64,000 nt of DNA from Nocardioides sp. zg-1228. Lineage in GTDB: Bacteria > Actinomycetota > Actinomycetes > Propionibacteriales > Nocardioidaceae. Positions 16,263 through 25,700 of the stretch are shown here, piece by piece. The DNA is taken from NCBI RefSeq assembly GCF_017086465.1, contig NZ_CP070961.1, positions 2,666,001 through 2,730,000 of the forward strand, read 5' to 3'. The translations under genes were made by a program, and so were the position numbers. The first letter of the stretch is position 1; every line of letters begins with the position of its first letter. Under the pieces are notes generated by a model that ran no database searches, was not told the origin of the DNA, and worked only from the letters and a program-made list of their open reading frames with translations.

Positions 16263-16961
16263 ATGGCAACGATCCACTTCGACCGCGCGGGGGCGCGCGT
16301 GCCCCTGCCGGGGCGCGGCGAGCGCGAGATCCTGGCGCCGACGACCCTCGTGCTCACCGAGCGGCGGGTCGCCGTCATCGGGGCCAACGGCTCGGGCAAG
16401 TCCACGCTGGCACGCATGGTCAACGGGCTGGTCCGGCCCACCACCGGCCGGGTCACGGTCGACGGCCGCGACGTGGCACGCGAGGGCGCCGCCGTGCGGC
16501 GGCGGGTGGGGTTCTGCTTCACCGACCCGGCGGCCCAGCTGGTGATGCCGACGTGCGTGGAGGACGTCGAGCTGTCGCTGCGGCGCACCATCAAGGACGC
16601 CGGCGCCCGGCGCGAGCGTGCGATGGCGGTGCTCGCGGCCAACGGCCTCGAGGCGCATGCGCACGACTCGGTCCACTCGCTCTCCGGCGGGCAGCGCCAG
16701 CTGCTCGCCCTCGCCGGGGTGCTCGCCCTCGAGCCGGCGGTGGTGGTCGCGGACGAGCCGACCACGCTGCTCGACCGCGCCAACACCCGGCGCGTCGGCG
16801 ACGCCCTCCTCGCACTCGACCAGCAGCTGCTGCTCGTCACCCACGACCTCGACCTGGCCGCCAGGTGCGACCGGGTGCTGGTCGTCGACGCCGCTCGCGT
16901 GGTCGCCGACGGGGCGCCGCGCGAGGCCATCGCCCACTACACGGGCCTGGTCGACGCGTGA
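16263..16961 (+). CDS. bioM: Biotin ECF transporter ATPase
   Basis: 232 residues, compact for an EcfA-type ATPase. Walker A is GANGSGKST near residue 40, the signature is LSGGQRQL, Walker B is VVVADEPTTLLD and the switch histidine is in LLVTHDLDL. It hydrolyses ATP on the cytoplasmic side to drive biotin release from BioY through BioN. It lies 34 bases after bioY and overlaps bioN by 4 bases (GTGA). Confidence 0.92.
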   Translation: MATIHFDRAGARVPLPGRGEREILAPTTLVLTERRVAVIGANGSGKSTLARMVNGLVRPTTGRVTVDGRDVAREGAAVRRRVGFCFTDPAAQLVMPTCVEDVELSLRRTIKDAGARRERAMAVLAANGLEAHAHDSVHSLSGGQRQLLALAGVLALEPAVVVADEPTTLLDRANTRRVGDALLALDQQLLLVTHDLDLAARCDRVLVVDAARVVADGAPREAIAHYTGLVDA

Positions 16962-17575
16962 GCGACCTGATGGCCGGGCTGCACCAGCCCGGCGACACGT
17001 TCCTGCACCGGCTGCCCGTCGGGGCCAAGGTGCTGGGCCTCGCCGTGCTCAGTCTCGCCGTCGTCGCGGTGCGCGACGTCCGTGCCGCGCCGGTGTTCCT
17101 CGCCGTGACGCTCCTGCTCGCCGTCGTGGCGCGGGTGCCGCTGCGCTCGGTGTGGCGCGCGGCCCGGGGCGTGCTGCTGATCGCGGCGGTGGCCAGCGCG
17201 TTCCAGTGGTGGTGGTACGGCCCGGGCAAGGCCGTCGAGACCTTCCTCGACCTGCTGACGCTCGGTCTCGCCGCCCTCTCGCTGACCGCGACGACGACCG
17301 TCGACGCGATGGTCGACGCGCTCTCGCGGTGGGCACGGCCGCTGCGCGTCGTCGGCGTCGACCCCGACCGCGTCGCGCTCACCGTCGCGCTGACGATCGG
17401 CGCCCTTCCCGGCACGATCGCCGTCGCCCGCGAGACCCGGGACGCGGCGCGGGCGCGCGGCCTGGACCGCAGCCCCCGGGCCTACCTGTCCCCGTTCGTG
17501 ATCCGCGTCGTCGCCCGCGCCCACGAGTCGGGCGACGCGCTGCACGCGCGCGGCATCGGCGACGAGCAGTCCTGA
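16958..17575 (+). CDS. bioN: Biotin ECF transporter transmembrane (T) component
   Basis: 205 residues with about five membrane segments. The T-component coupling motif Ala-Arg-Ala-Arg-Gly occurs as DAARARGLDR near residue 165, which contacts the ATPase. The GTG start is chosen because it overlaps the bioM stop codon (GTGA). Its stop codon is immediately adjacent to the stop of the convergent VOC gene. Confidence 0.9.
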   Translation: MSDLMAGLHQPGDTFLHRLPVGAKVLGLAVLSLAVVAVRDVRAAPVFLAVTLLLAVVARVPLRSVWRAARGVLLIAAVASAFQWWWYGPGKAVETFLDLLTLGLAALSLTATTTVDAMVDALSRWARPLRVVGVDPDRVALTVALTIGALPGTIAVARETRDAARARGLDRSPRAYLSPFVIRVVARAHESGDALHARGIGDEQS

Positions 17576-17968
17576 TCAGGACCGCTGGTTGACGAACCAG
17601 CGGTGGCCGAAGGGATCGCGGAAGACGGCCACGCGGCCGGCCGGCGGACTGTCCTCGGGTCCGCGGTCGAGGGTCACGCCCGACCCGGTCACCCGTCGGC
17701 ACAGCGCGTCGACGTCGTCGACCTCGAGGTGCAGCGAGACGGCAGCGCCGCGGGACGTGTCGGGCGCCGCGACGCCGGCCGAGTCGAACTCGTCCGACAT
17801 CATCCAGCGACCGCCACCGACGGCGAGCTCGACGTGGCCGACCCGCCCGTCCTCCATGACGATCGGCTCGACGACGACCTCCGAGCCCAGCACGTCGACG
17901 TACCACTGGATCGCGCGGCGTGCGTCGGCGACGCAGAGGTACGGCGTCAGCTCACCCATACGCGTCAC
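17576..17968 (-). CDS. VOC-family (glyoxalase/bleomycin-resistance fold) protein
   Basis: 130 residues. It shows the paired beta-alpha-beta-beta-beta modules of the vicinal oxygen chelate fold, with AIQWYVDVLG near the start and VAVFRDPFGHRWFVNQ at the end. Acidic and histidine residues could chelate a metal. Function is unknown. The gene starts one base after the amidase stop, so it is probably the second gene of an amidase-VOC unit; the start could be GTG (17968) or ATG nine bases later. Confidence 0.78.
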   Translation of the reverse strand: MTRMGELTPYLCVADARRAIQWYVDVLGSEVVVEPIVMEDGRVGHVELAVGGGRWMMSDEFDSAGVAAPDTSRGAAVSLHLEVDDVDALCRRVTGSGVTLDRGPEDSPPAGRVAVFRDPFGHRWFVNQRS

Positions 17969-17969
17969 T

Positions 17970-19361
17970 TCACCATCCGGGCGGACGCCTGTCCACCCAT
18001 GGCGCGGCCGCCTCCACCTGGGCCGCGACCGCGAGGAGCAGCTCCTCCTCGGCGGGGCGCGCTGCCAGCATCACGCCGATCGGCAGCCCGTCGTCGGTCC
18101 AGTGCAGCGGCAGCGAGACGGCCGGCATGCCGGTCACGTTCCACGCGCTCGTCCACGGCGTGAACTCCTTCTGCCGGGCGAAGTCGCGCGCCGGGTCGGC
18201 GTCGTCGCGCAGCTCGCCGACCAGCGCCGGCGGCCGGGCGAGGGTGGGCGTGAGGACGACGTCGTACGGCGCGAGGGCCGCCAGCGCGGCGGCGGCGTGG
18301 CGACGCATCCGCCCGATCGCGAGGGCGAACTCGGGCCCGCTGACCGCGCGGCCGAGACCGGCAAGCCACCGTGTCAGCGGGCGCAGCCGGTCCTCGCGGC
18401 CGGGTGGGACGGGCGACAGGGCGGTGAGCACCGACCAGCAGGTCTCGAAGGCGGCCGTCGCCTCGAGCGGGATCGGCACCGGCACGTCCTCGACGTCGTG
18501 GCCCAGCGACGCCAGCAACCGCGAGGCGCCCTCCCAGGCCGCGACGCTCGCAGCGTGGACGTCGGTCTCCGCGATGACAGGGGTGATGAAGCGCGCGACC
18601 CGCAGCCGGCCGGGCTCACGGTCGCAGGCGTCGAGGAAGCTCCCGGACGGCGCGGGTGCCCAGTACGGGTCGCCGACCCGGCGACCCGCGAGCACGTCCA
18701 GCAGGGCGGCGGTGTCGCGGACGGTGCGCCCGAGGGTGCCGGGCGTGGCGAGCCCGGTGGGATCGCCGTAGTTCGGGGCGCCGCTGATGCGTCCCCGCGT
18801 CGGCTTGAGGCCCACGAGCCCGCAGCACGAGGCGGGGGTGCGGATCGAGCCGCCCCCGTCGGACCCCGGCGCGACGGGCAGCAGTCCGGCAGCCACCGCG
18901 GCGGCCGCACCCCCGGACGAGCCGCCGGCCGTGCGCGTGGGGTCCCACGGCGTCACGGCGGGCGGGGCGACGTCGGGCTCGGTGTAGCAGGGCGAGCCGA
19001 ACTCCGGCGTGCTCGTCTTGCCCAGGCTCGGCATGCCGGCCGCCTCGACGGTGAGCACCAGGTCGTCGGAGGCGTCGGGCACGTGGTCGTCGTACGCCGC
19101 CGACCCGAAGGTGGTGCGCACACCCGCGGTGGGGTGCAGGTCCTTGATGCCGGTGGGCACGCCCCAGAGCGGGCCGGCGTCGGCGGGCCGGCCCTGCTCG
19201 GTCAGCCGGCGGGCGTGGTCGCGCGCCTGCTCGTGGGTGGGCGTGATGAAGGCGCCGACCCGATCGGCGCGGCCGGCGTAGTGCTCGACCAGCTCCAGCG
19301 GCGACACGTCACCCGTGCGTACGGCATCGCCCTGCTCGAGCGCGGTCAGGTCGTGCAGCAC
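17970..19361 (-). CDS. Amidase-signature family hydrolase
   Basis: 463 residues. The Ser-cisSer-Lys triad is visible: Lys in PTGIKDL, the cis-Ser in [12 protein letters not shown], and the nucleophile in [12 protein letters not shown]. It hydrolyses an amide bond; family members range from GatA to nylon-oligomer and aryl-amide hydrolases, and the substrate cannot be told. It is not GatA-like in context. The GTG start follows TACGGT (19369-19374) by 7 bases, suggesting a leaderless mRNA. Confidence 0.88.
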   Translation of the reverse strand: MLHDLTALEQGDAVRTGDVSPLELVEHYAGRADRVGAFITPTHEQARDHARRLTEQGRPADAGPLWGVPTGIKDLHPTAGVRTTFGSAAYDDHVPDASDDLVLTVEAAGMPSLGKTSTPEFGSPCYTEPDVAPPAVTPWDPTRTAGGSSGGAAAAVAAGLLPVAPGSDGGGSIRTPASCCGLVGLKPTRGRISGAPNYGDPTGLATPGTLGRTVRDTAALLDVLAGRRVGDPYWAPAPSGSFLDACDREPGRLRVARFITPVIAETDVHAASVAAWEGASRLLASLGHDVEDVPVPIPLEATAAFETCWSVLTALSPVPPGREDRLRPLTRWLAGLGRAVSGPEFALAIGRMRRHAAAALAALAPYDVVLTPTLARPPALVGELRDDADPARDFARQKEFTPWTSAWNVTGMPAVSLPLHWTDDGLPIGVMLAARPAEEELLLAVAAQVEAAAPWVDRRPPGW

Positions 19362-19394
19362 ACCGTCGACCGTACCTGCGATGCGCGGTCCGGG

Positions 19395-19952
19395 TCAGGC
19401 CGCGACCTCGACCTCGTGGGCGACGAGCGCGTCGAGGGCACCGAGGAAGCGCTGCACGGCGGCCTCGTCCTCCAGCGGGTCACCGTCGAGGGCGGGCTCG
19501 TCGACGACGATGCCCTCCACGACGACAGCGCCGGCGATGGTGGCGGAGTGGCGGGCGTGCTCGTGCGACCACTTGCCGCCGTAGGGCGTCGGGGTCGCGC
19601 CGATGGCGGCGAAGGGCTTGCCGACGATGGCGCCCTGGCCGTAGGGGCGCGAGAGCCAGTCGATGGCGTTGTTGAGCACGGCCGGCATCGTGCCGTTGTA
19701 CTCCGGCGTCACGGCGAGCACGCGGTCGGCGCTGGCCACCGACTCGCGGAGCGCGGCGGCCGCGGCCGGGACCGAGTCGCCGTCGAGCTCCTCGTTGTAG
19801 AACGGGACGTCGGCGAGGCCCTCGACGACGTCGACGGTGACGCCGGCCGGGGCATGGTCGCGGAGGTGCTCGGCGATACGGCGGTTGAGGCTCCCGGCGC
19901 GGTAGGAGCCGAGGAGGACAGCGACGCGGGTCTGGGTGTCAGCGGTAGTCAT
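19395..19952 (-). CDS. NADPH-dependent FMN reductase
   Basis: 185 residues with a flavodoxin-like fold. The phosphate loop is LLGSYRAGSLNRR and the flavin-contact segment is TPEYNGTMPAVLNNAIDWLSRP, both hallmarks of the FMN_red family (azoreductase/quinone reductase-like). It diverges from a TetR gene with a palindrome at 19959-19982 between them, so it is the likely target of that repressor, perhaps induced by a quinone or electrophile. The inducer is inferred only. Confidence 0.9.
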   Translation of the reverse strand: MTTADTQTRVAVLLGSYRAGSLNRRIAEHLRDHAPAGVTVDVVEGLADVPFYNEELDGDSVPAAAAALRESVASADRVLAVTPEYNGTMPAVLNNAIDWLSRPYGQGAIVGKPFAAIGATPTPYGGKWSHEHARHSATIAGAVVVEGIVVDEPALDGDPLEDEAAVQRFLGALDALVAHEVEVAA

Positions 19953-19958
19953 ACCGTC

Positions 19959-19982
19959 GTAAACGGACCACGGTCCGCTTAC
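19959..19982. promoter_or_regulatory. TetR operator between the FMN reductase and TetR genes
   Basis: A 24-bp near-perfect palindrome: GTAAACGGACC on the left and GGTCCGCTTAC on the right around AC, with a single mismatched pair in the arms. It is 6 bases upstream of the FMN reductase ATG, so a bound regulator would sit on that promoter. Confidence 0.75.
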
Positions 19983-20024
19983 ATTCCCGCCTGGCCGGAC
20001 TTTCTCCGGTCCTAGGCTGTCGGG

Positions 20025-20612
20025 GTGACCCGCCCCCTGCCGATGGCCGACGCCCCGGTCCCCGAGCGGGCCGACGCGGCGCGCAACAGGCAGGCCATCC
20101 TCGCAGCGGCCCTGCGACTGGTGCGGACCCGGGGGGTCGAAGCCGTGACGATGGACACGGTCGCGGCGGAGGCGGGAGTCGGCAAGGGCACGCTGTTCCG
20201 GCGCTTCGAGAGCCGCGAGGGCCTGATGGGAGCGGTGCTCAACGAGTCGGAGACGGCCTGGCAGGCGAGCGTGATCTCCGGGCCTCCCCCGTTGGGTCCG
20301 GGCGCTCCCCCGATGGACCGGCTCATCGCGTTCGGCCACTCACGGCTGCGCGCCAACCTCGCCCACGCCGACCTCATCGCGGCGGCCGGCCAGCCGGGCG
20401 CCCGCTCGGCTGCGGCGATGTCCTTCGCCAACCTGCACGTGCGCCACCTGCTGCGCGAGCTCGGCGTCTCCGGCGACCTCCTGATGCTCGCCACGGCGCT
20501 CCTCGCCCCGCTGGAGATGGTGGTGCTCGACCAGCAGGTCGTGCGCGACAACATCTCGGTCGAACGCGTCGAGGCGGGCTGGGACGACCTGGTGCGCCGG
20601 GTCGTGGGCTGA
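20025..20612 (+). CDS. TetR-family transcriptional regulator
   Basis: 195 residues. The helix-turn-helix lies at about 30-65 (VTMDTVAAEAGVGKGTLFRRFESREGL), followed by a helical ligand domain. The GTG start lies 6 bases after TAGGCT (20013-20018), a leaderless arrangement. It diverges from the FMN reductase gene, with the palindrome at 19959-19982 between them, and probably represses that gene. Confidence 0.88.
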   Translation: MTRPLPMADAPVPERADAARNRQAILAAALRLVRTRGVEAVTMDTVAAEAGVGKGTLFRRFESREGLMGAVLNESETAWQASVISGPPPLGPGAPPMDRLIAFGHSRLRANLAHADLIAAAGQPGARSAAAMSFANLHVRHLLRELGVSGDLLMLATALLAPLEMVVLDQQVVRDNISVERVEAGWDDLVRRVVG

Positions 20613-20631
20613 CGCCGCACGCCGGCCGCGC

Positions 20632-21354
20632 TCAGCCGTCGAGGGACGTCAGCTGGCGCTTCATCGACGCGACCTCGACGGCCTGGTCGGAGGCGATATG
20701 GGTGGCCAGCTGGAACACCTCGGACTCCTGACCGCCGCTGCCATCGGCGAGGAGCGTCTCCACCATCACGATGGCGCCCTCGTGGTGGCGGATCATCAGC
20801 TGCAGGAAGAGCCGGTCGAAGTCGCGCCCCCGCGCATCGGCGAGCCGCTCCATCTGCTCGGGCGTGGCCATCCCCGGCATGCCGGCGTGGGTCGCGACCG
20901 CCCCACCGGCCTCGTCGCCGTGGTCGTCGTGCTGCTCGTCGTCCCCCGACCCGTGGTCGTCGGGGGTCTCGCCCGCTCCCTCGCCCCGGCGGGTCAGCCA
21001 CCCCTCGAGCTGGGCGAGCTCCTCGACCTGTGAGACCTCGATGCGCTCGGCGAGGGTAAGGATGGCGCGCGTGCCGGTCCGGTCCGCCACCAGCGCGGTC
21101 ATCTCGAGGGCCTGCGTGTGGTGCGGGACCATCTCCTCCACGAACGCCACGTCGGACGCGGTGTACGTCGGCACGGCGAGGCTCTCGACCTCCTCCGGCG
21201 ACATGGTCTTCCCGGCCTCGCCCGGCGCGCCGAGCTGGACGACGGGCGCGCCCTGCTCGGTGTCGCGCGACGGCTCCTCGCCGGTGCATCCCGAGACACC
21301 CAGCGCGACCGCGACCGACACGACGACGGCTCCCACCCTGACCAGCGCGCTCAT
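20632..21354 (-). CDS. DUF305 lipoprotein with duplicated His-His motif
   Basis: 240 residues. The signal peptide ends in a lipobox (VSGC, Cys near residue 23). DUF305 is seen as two related halves, FVEEMVPHHTQALEM and FLQLMIRHHEGAIVM, giving a four-helix ferritin-like fold with paired His and Met residues that could bind copper or another metal. A 20-residue His/Asp/Glu-rich linker lies between the halves. A GGAG ribosome site lies 6 bases before the ATG. Anchored outside the membrane, with possible metal-handling function; unproven. Confidence 0.85.
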   Translation of the reverse strand: MSALVRVGAVVVSVAVALGVSGCTGEEPSRDTEQGAPVVQLGAPGEAGKTMSPEEVESLAVPTYTASDVAFVEEMVPHHTQALEMTALVADRTGTRAILTLAERIEVSQVEELAQLEGWLTRRGEGAGETPDDHGSGDDEQHDDHGDEAGGAVATHAGMPGMATPEQMERLADARGRDFDRLFLQLMIRHHEGAIVMVETLLADGSGGQESEVFQLATHIASDQAVEVASMKRQLTSLDG

Positions 21355-21504
21355 GTGGACTCCAGTTCCCCTCGAAAATGTCCGACCAAGGGATGGTGCG
21401 GCCGGCGCCGGTCGTCGCTACGTTTCTCGACATACTAGGTCGACCGGCCACGGCGCACGCCGCGGCCATCCGGGGCGACCGTCGTCGGAAGAAGGTCGCC
21501 ACCC

Positions 21505-23934
21505 ATGACGCCACCCATGACGCCGCCACGTCGCCCTCGTCGATTCCGCCGCCCGGCCCTCGCGGCGAGCCTCGCCGCGCTGGTCGCGGCGCTGCTGCCC
21601 GCCGCGGCCCAGGCAGCCGACGACCCCCGCATCGGGCTGGCTCCGGGCTACCTCCCCTGGAGCGAGGCCAGCAGCAACATCGAGCTGCTCGACAACAACC
21701 CCCGGGTCGCGCCGTTCGACGGAGCTCCGGGCGGTTCGAGCATCAACTCCGACCTCGCCTTCACCGGCGACCACGCCATCGTCGGCAACTACCTGGGCTT
21801 CCAGGTCTACGACGTGTCCGACCCCGCCGACCCCACCCTGAGCGGCTCGTTCGTGTGCCCCGGTGGGCAGGGTGACGTGAGCGTCTTCGGCGACCTGCTG
21901 TTCTTCTCGGTCGAGCAGACCTCGGCCCGCGTCGACTGCGGCTCCCAGGGAGTGACGGGCTCGGTGAGCCCCGAGCGGTTCCGCGGCGTCCGGATCTTCG
22001 ACATCTCCGACCTCGCCGCCCCCGTCCAGGTGGGCGGCGTGCAGACCTGCCGCGGCTCGCACACGCACACGGTGGTCACCGACCCGGACGATCCCGACAA
22101 CGTCTACCTCTACAACTCGGGCACCGCCGGCGTGCGGTCGGGCGATGAGCTCGCCGGCTGCGAGAGCGTCAACCCCAACACCACCACCGGCCCCGTCACG
22201 ACCGGCAACCCGGCGCAGTGGCGCATCGACGTCATCAAGGTGCCGCTGGCCGCGCCCGAGGACGCCGCCATCGTCAGCCAGCCGCGGATCTTCACCGACC
22301 CCGCGACCGGCGCCTTCAACGGCCTGCAGAACACGCTCCCCGGCACCCCGCACCCGTCGGGCACCAACTACTCGCCGCTGCCCAACACCAACACCTGCCA
22401 CGACATCACCGCCTACCCCGAGCTCGGCCTCGCGGCCGGCGCGTGCCAGGGCAACGGCATCCTGCTCGACATCACCGACCCGGTGAACCCCGAGCGCATC
22501 GACGCGGTGTCCGACCCCAACTTCGCCTACTGGCACTCGGCCACGATCAACAACGACGGCACCAAGGTGATCTTCACCGACGAGTGGGGCGGCGGCTCGG
22601 GCGCACGCTGCCGCGAGAGCGACAGGCCCGAGTGGGGTGCCGACGCGATCTTCGACATCGTCGACGGGAAGATGGCGTTCCGCAGCTACTACAAGCTGCC
22701 GGCGCCGCAGACCGCGCAGGAGAACTGCGTGGCCCACAACGGCTCGCTCGTCCCGGTCCCGGGCCGCGACATCATGGTCCAGGCCTGGTACCAGGGCGGC
22801 CTGTCGGTCATCGACTTCACCGACTCCGCCAACCCGGTCGAGCTCGCCTTCTACGACCGCGGGCCGGTCAACACCCCCAACCCCACCGGCCTCAACCTCG
22901 CCGGCTACTGGTCGACCTACTGGTACAACGGCCACGTCTTCGGCTCGGAGATCGGGCGCGGCTTCGACGCCCTGGCGTTCACCCCGAGCGACCTGCTCTC
23001 GGCCAACGAGATCGCCGCCGCCGGCGAATCGGTCGTCGAGGAGTTCAACGCCCAGCACCAGACGCCGCTGCGCTGGGCCCCGAGCTTCAACGTGGCCGGC
23101 TCCTACCTCGACCAGGCCGCCCGGTCGGGCGCGCTGGCCGGGGAGACCCTGACGGCCGTCATCGAGAGCTTCGGCACCGCCCGTGAGCTGTCCGCGCAGG
23201 GGGCCTCCTCGGCGCCCCTGGTCCGCCACCACCTCGACGCGGCGCGCCGGCTCCTCGGCGACAACGTCGAGCAGGTCCGGGCCCGGCGTGCCATCACCGA
23301 GCTGCGCGACAGCCTGCCGTGCGACGCCGGTTGCAAGCTGCCCACCAAGGTCGGCGCCGCCCACTCCCCCGAGCCGTCCAGCTTCGGACAGGCGTCGACG
23401 ACGACGGTCACGGTCGACCGCGTCGGCACCGAGGGCGCCCTGCCCACGGGCAGCGTCGTGGTGACCGACAAGGCCGGCAAGCAGCTCGGCAAGGCCACCC
23501 TGGCTCGGGGCACCGCGGCCGTGGGCCTGCCCGCCGACCTCCCGGTGGGCACCCACACCCTGACCGCGGCCTACGCGGGCGACGACACCAACGCCGCCTC
23601 GTCGGCGACGTTCACCGCCACCGTCACCGCCGCGACGCCGACCGGGAAGGTCGCCTCCCGGACGAAGGTCACGGTCAAGCCGAAGAAGCCGCGCGTCAAG
23701 CAGGACTTCAGCGTCGTGGTGACGGTGAAGTCCCGCGGTGCCGACGCGACCGGGAAGGTGGTGGTCCGGGTCGACGGCACGTTGGTGAAGACCGCCCGGC
23801 TCTCCGACGGTCGGGTCGTCGTCAAGGTGAGGAAGAACCTCGCGGTCGGCGCGCACACGGTGTCGGCGAGCTTCGGCGGGTCCGACGCCGTGAGGAAGAG
23901 CCGCAACACCGTGAGGTTCCGGGTCGTGCGCTGA
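21505..23934 (+). CDS. Secreted LVIVD-repeat protein with FIMAH and Ig-like domains
   Basis: 809 residues. A Sec signal peptide ends near AQA-A (about residue 38). Residues about 80-500 form an LVIVD/beta-propeller region with repeated 'D-x-SDPADPTL' type strands. About 530-600 resembles a FIMAH domain. The C-terminus has two Ig-like domains (Big_3-type, VTVDRVG...YAGDD and KVTVKPKKPRV...FGGSD) and no sorting signal. It is probably an extracellular adhesin-like or scaffold protein. The start is ambiguous because CACCCATGACGC is duplicated, giving ATG at 21505 and 21517. Confidence 0.82.
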   Translation: MTPPMTPPRRPRRFRRPALAASLAALVAALLPAAAQAADDPRIGLAPGYLPWSEASSNIELLDNNPRVAPFDGAPGGSSINSDLAFTGDHAIVGNYLGFQVYDVSDPADPTLSGSFVCPGGQGDVSVFGDLLFFSVEQTSARVDCGSQGVTGSVSPERFRGVRIFDISDLAAPVQVGGVQTCRGSHTHTVVTDPDDPDNVYLYNSGTAGVRSGDELAGCESVNPNTTTGPVTTGNPAQWRIDVIKVPLAAPEDAAIVSQPRIFTDPATGAFNGLQNTLPGTPHPSGTNYSPLPNTNTCHDITAYPELGLAAGACQGNGILLDITDPVNPERIDAVSDPNFAYWHSATINNDGTKVIFTDEWGGGSGARCRESDRPEWGADAIFDIVDGKMAFRSYYKLPAPQTAQENCVAHNGSLVPVPGRDIMVQAWYQGGLSVIDFTDSANPVELAFYDRGPVNTPNPTGLNLAGYWSTYWYNGHVFGSEIGRGFDALAFTPSDLLSANEIAAAGESVVEEFNAQHQTPLRWAPSFNVAGSYLDQAARSGALAGETLTAVIESFGTARELSAQGASSAPLVRHHLDAARRLLGDNVEQVRARRAITELRDSLPCDAGCKLPTKVGAAHSPEPSSFGQASTTTVTVDRVGTEGALPTGSVVVTDKAGKQLGKATLARGTAAVGLPADLPVGTHTLTAAYAGDDTNAASSATFTATVTAATPTGKVASRTKVTVKPKKPRVKQDFSVVVTVKSRGADATGKVVVRVDGTLVKTARLSDGRVVVKVRKNLAVGAHTVSASFGGSDAVRKSRNTVRFRVVR

Positions 23935-23958
23935 CCCGGACGCGCAGCTGACGCACCA

Positions 23959-23998
23959 GCACGAGGCCCCGGCGGAGAGATCCGCCGGGGCCTCGTGC
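23959..23998. terminator. Bidirectional terminator between convergent genes
   Basis: An 18-bp perfect inverted repeat with a GAGA loop (23959-23976 and 23981-23998). It lies between the end of the secreted protein gene (+) and the end of cimA (-), so it can serve both. Confidence 0.85.
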
Positions 23999-24023
23999 GT
24001 GCGGGCAGGTGCCCGCGGCCTGA

Positions 24024-25616
24024 TCAGCGGTGGTGCCGGCGCAGACCGAAGGTGAGCCCGTCGACCAGCGCGCCCCACGACGCCTCGATGACGTTGGCGC
24101 CGACGCCGACGGTGACCCACGACGACTCGCCGTCGGTGGTCTCGATGAGCACCCGCGTGATCGCGTCGGTGCCGTGGCCTTGGTCGAGGATGCGCACCTT
24201 GTAGTCGATCAGCTCGAACTTCGCGACCTCCGGGAAGGCTTGCCCGATCGCCTCGCGCAGGGCGGCGTCGAGGGCGTTGACCGGACCGTTGCCCTCGCCC
24301 GTGACGACGTACCGCACGCCCTCCGAGCGCAGCTTGACCGTCGCCTCCGAGATCGCCTCGCCGTCGGTGCGGGTCTCGGTGATGACGCGCCAGGACTCGA
24401 CGTCGAAGTAGGACGGGCGTGCGCCCTCGACCTCCTCGGCGAGCAGCAGCTCGAAGGACGCGTCGGCGGCCTCGAAGGTGTAGCCGCGCTGCTCGAGCTG
24501 CTTGACCCGGTCGGTGACGCGGGTGACCAGCTCCCTCATCTCCGGCGAGCCGTCGGACAGGTCGTAGCCGAGCTCGCGCCCCTTGAGCTCGATGGACGCG
24601 CGCCCGGCCATGTCGGAGACGAGCAGGCGCATGTCGTTGCCGACGACCATCGGGTCGAGGTGCTGGTAGAGGTCGGGGTCGACCTTGATCGCGCTGGCGT
24701 GCAGCCCTGCCTTGTGCGCGAACGCCGACGTGCCGACGTAGGGCTGGCGCGAGGCCGGCGGCACGTTGGTGACCTCGGCGACCGCGTGCGCGATGCGGGT
24801 GGCCTCGCGCAGCAGGCCCTGGGGCAGCACGGCGCGGTCCAGCTTGAGCTCGAGGTTGGCCACGACGGTGACGAGGTCGGCGTTGCCGGTGCGCTCGCCG
24901 TAGCCGTTGATGCAGCCCTGCACGTGCGTCGCGCCGGCCGCGACCGCCGCGAGCGAGTTGGCCACGGCGCAGCCGCTGTCGTTGTGGGCGTGGATGCCGA
25001 CGCGCGCACCGGTGGTCTCGATGACGTCGAGCACCACGTCGGAGACCCAGTCGGGCAGCATGCCGCCGTTGGTGTCGCACAGCGCGACCACCTCGGCGCC
25101 CGCCTCGGCGGCCGTGCGCAGCACCTCGAGGGCGTAGTCGCGGTTGGCGCGGTAGCCGTCGAAGAAGTGCTCGGCGTCGAGGAACACCGTCTGGCCCTCG
25201 GCGCGCAGGTGGCTGACCGTGTCGCGCACCATCGCGAGGTTCTCCTCGAGCGTGGTGCGCAGGGCGAGCTCCACGTGCCGGTCGTGCGACTTCGCGACCA
25301 GGGTGACCACGCCCGCGCCCGAGTCGCGCAGGGCCGCGACGAGCGGGTCGTCGGCGGCGCGTACGCCCGCCCGGCGGGTGGCGCCGAACGCCGCGAGCCG
25401 CGCGTGGCGCAGGTCGAGCTCCTCGCGGGCCCGGCGGAAGAACTCGGTGTCCTTGGGGTTGGCGCCCGGCCAGCCGCCCTCGATGTACCCCACGCCCAGG
25501 CCGTCGAGCTGCTTGGCGATGCTCAGCTTGTCGGCGACGGAGAGGTTGAGGCCCTCCTGCTGGGCGCCGTCGCGCAGGGTGGTGTCGTAGACGTGGAACG
25601 AGCCGTGCAGGTCCAT
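24024..25616 (-). CDS. cimA: Citramalate synthase
   Basis: 530 residues. It condenses pyruvate and acetyl-CoA to (R)-citramalate, the first step of threonine-independent isoleucine synthesis. The HMGL-like TIM barrel begins with YDTTLRDGAQQEGL (catalytic Arg-Asp), with the IEGGWPGANPKD segment typical of the CimA family as opposed to LeuA, and a metal-binding HNDSG. The C-terminal third is the LeuA dimerisation/allosteric domain. It is preceded by an Ile-rich leader peptide and terminator (25649-25730), so it is probably controlled by isoleucine through attenuation. leuB and ilvBN/C/D/E elsewhere in the window continue the pathway. Confidence 0.93.
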   Translation of the reverse strand: MDLHGSFHVYDTTLRDGAQQEGLNLSVADKLSIAKQLDGLGVGYIEGGWPGANPKDTEFFRRAREELDLRHARLAAFGATRRAGVRAADDPLVAALRDSGAGVVTLVAKSHDRHVELALRTTLEENLAMVRDTVSHLRAEGQTVFLDAEHFFDGYRANRDYALEVLRTAAEAGAEVVALCDTNGGMLPDWVSDVVLDVIETTGARVGIHAHNDSGCAVANSLAAVAAGATHVQGCINGYGERTGNADLVTVVANLELKLDRAVLPQGLLREATRIAHAVAEVTNVPPASRQPYVGTSAFAHKAGLHASAIKVDPDLYQHLDPMVVGNDMRLLVSDMAGRASIELKGRELGYDLSDGSPEMRELVTRVTDRVKQLEQRGYTFEAADASFELLLAEEVEGARPSYFDVESWRVITETRTDGEAISEATVKLRSEGVRYVVTGEGNGPVNALDAALREAIGQAFPEVAKFELIDYKVRILDQGHGTDAITRVLIETTDGESSWVTVGVGANVIEASWGALVDGLTFGLRRHHR

Positions 25617-25648
25617 CGGAGGTCTCTCGGTCGGTGCGGTCGGGGCAG

Positions 25649-25675
25649 AAAAAAACCTCCTGGGGTGCAGGAGGT
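25649..25675 (-). terminator. cimA attenuator (intrinsic terminator)
   Basis: On the minus strand an 8-bp perfect stem, ACCTCCTG / CAGGAGGT, with a 5-base loop is followed at once by seven T residues (complement of 25649-25655). Such U-tract terminators are uncommon in this GC-rich DNA. It lies 26 bases after the leader-peptide stop codon and 32 bases before the cimA ATG. A second stem (GCGCGACGGG with CCCGCCGCGC, one mismatch, loop AACA) lies between leader and terminator. Confidence 0.88.
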
Positions 25676-25700
25676 GGGCGCGGCGGGTGTTCCCGTCGCG

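Noticed and set aside
17569..17582. Terminator at the bioN/VOC junction
   Set aside because: The palindrome has no loop and is only 7 bp per arm; it cannot form a stable RNA hairpin.
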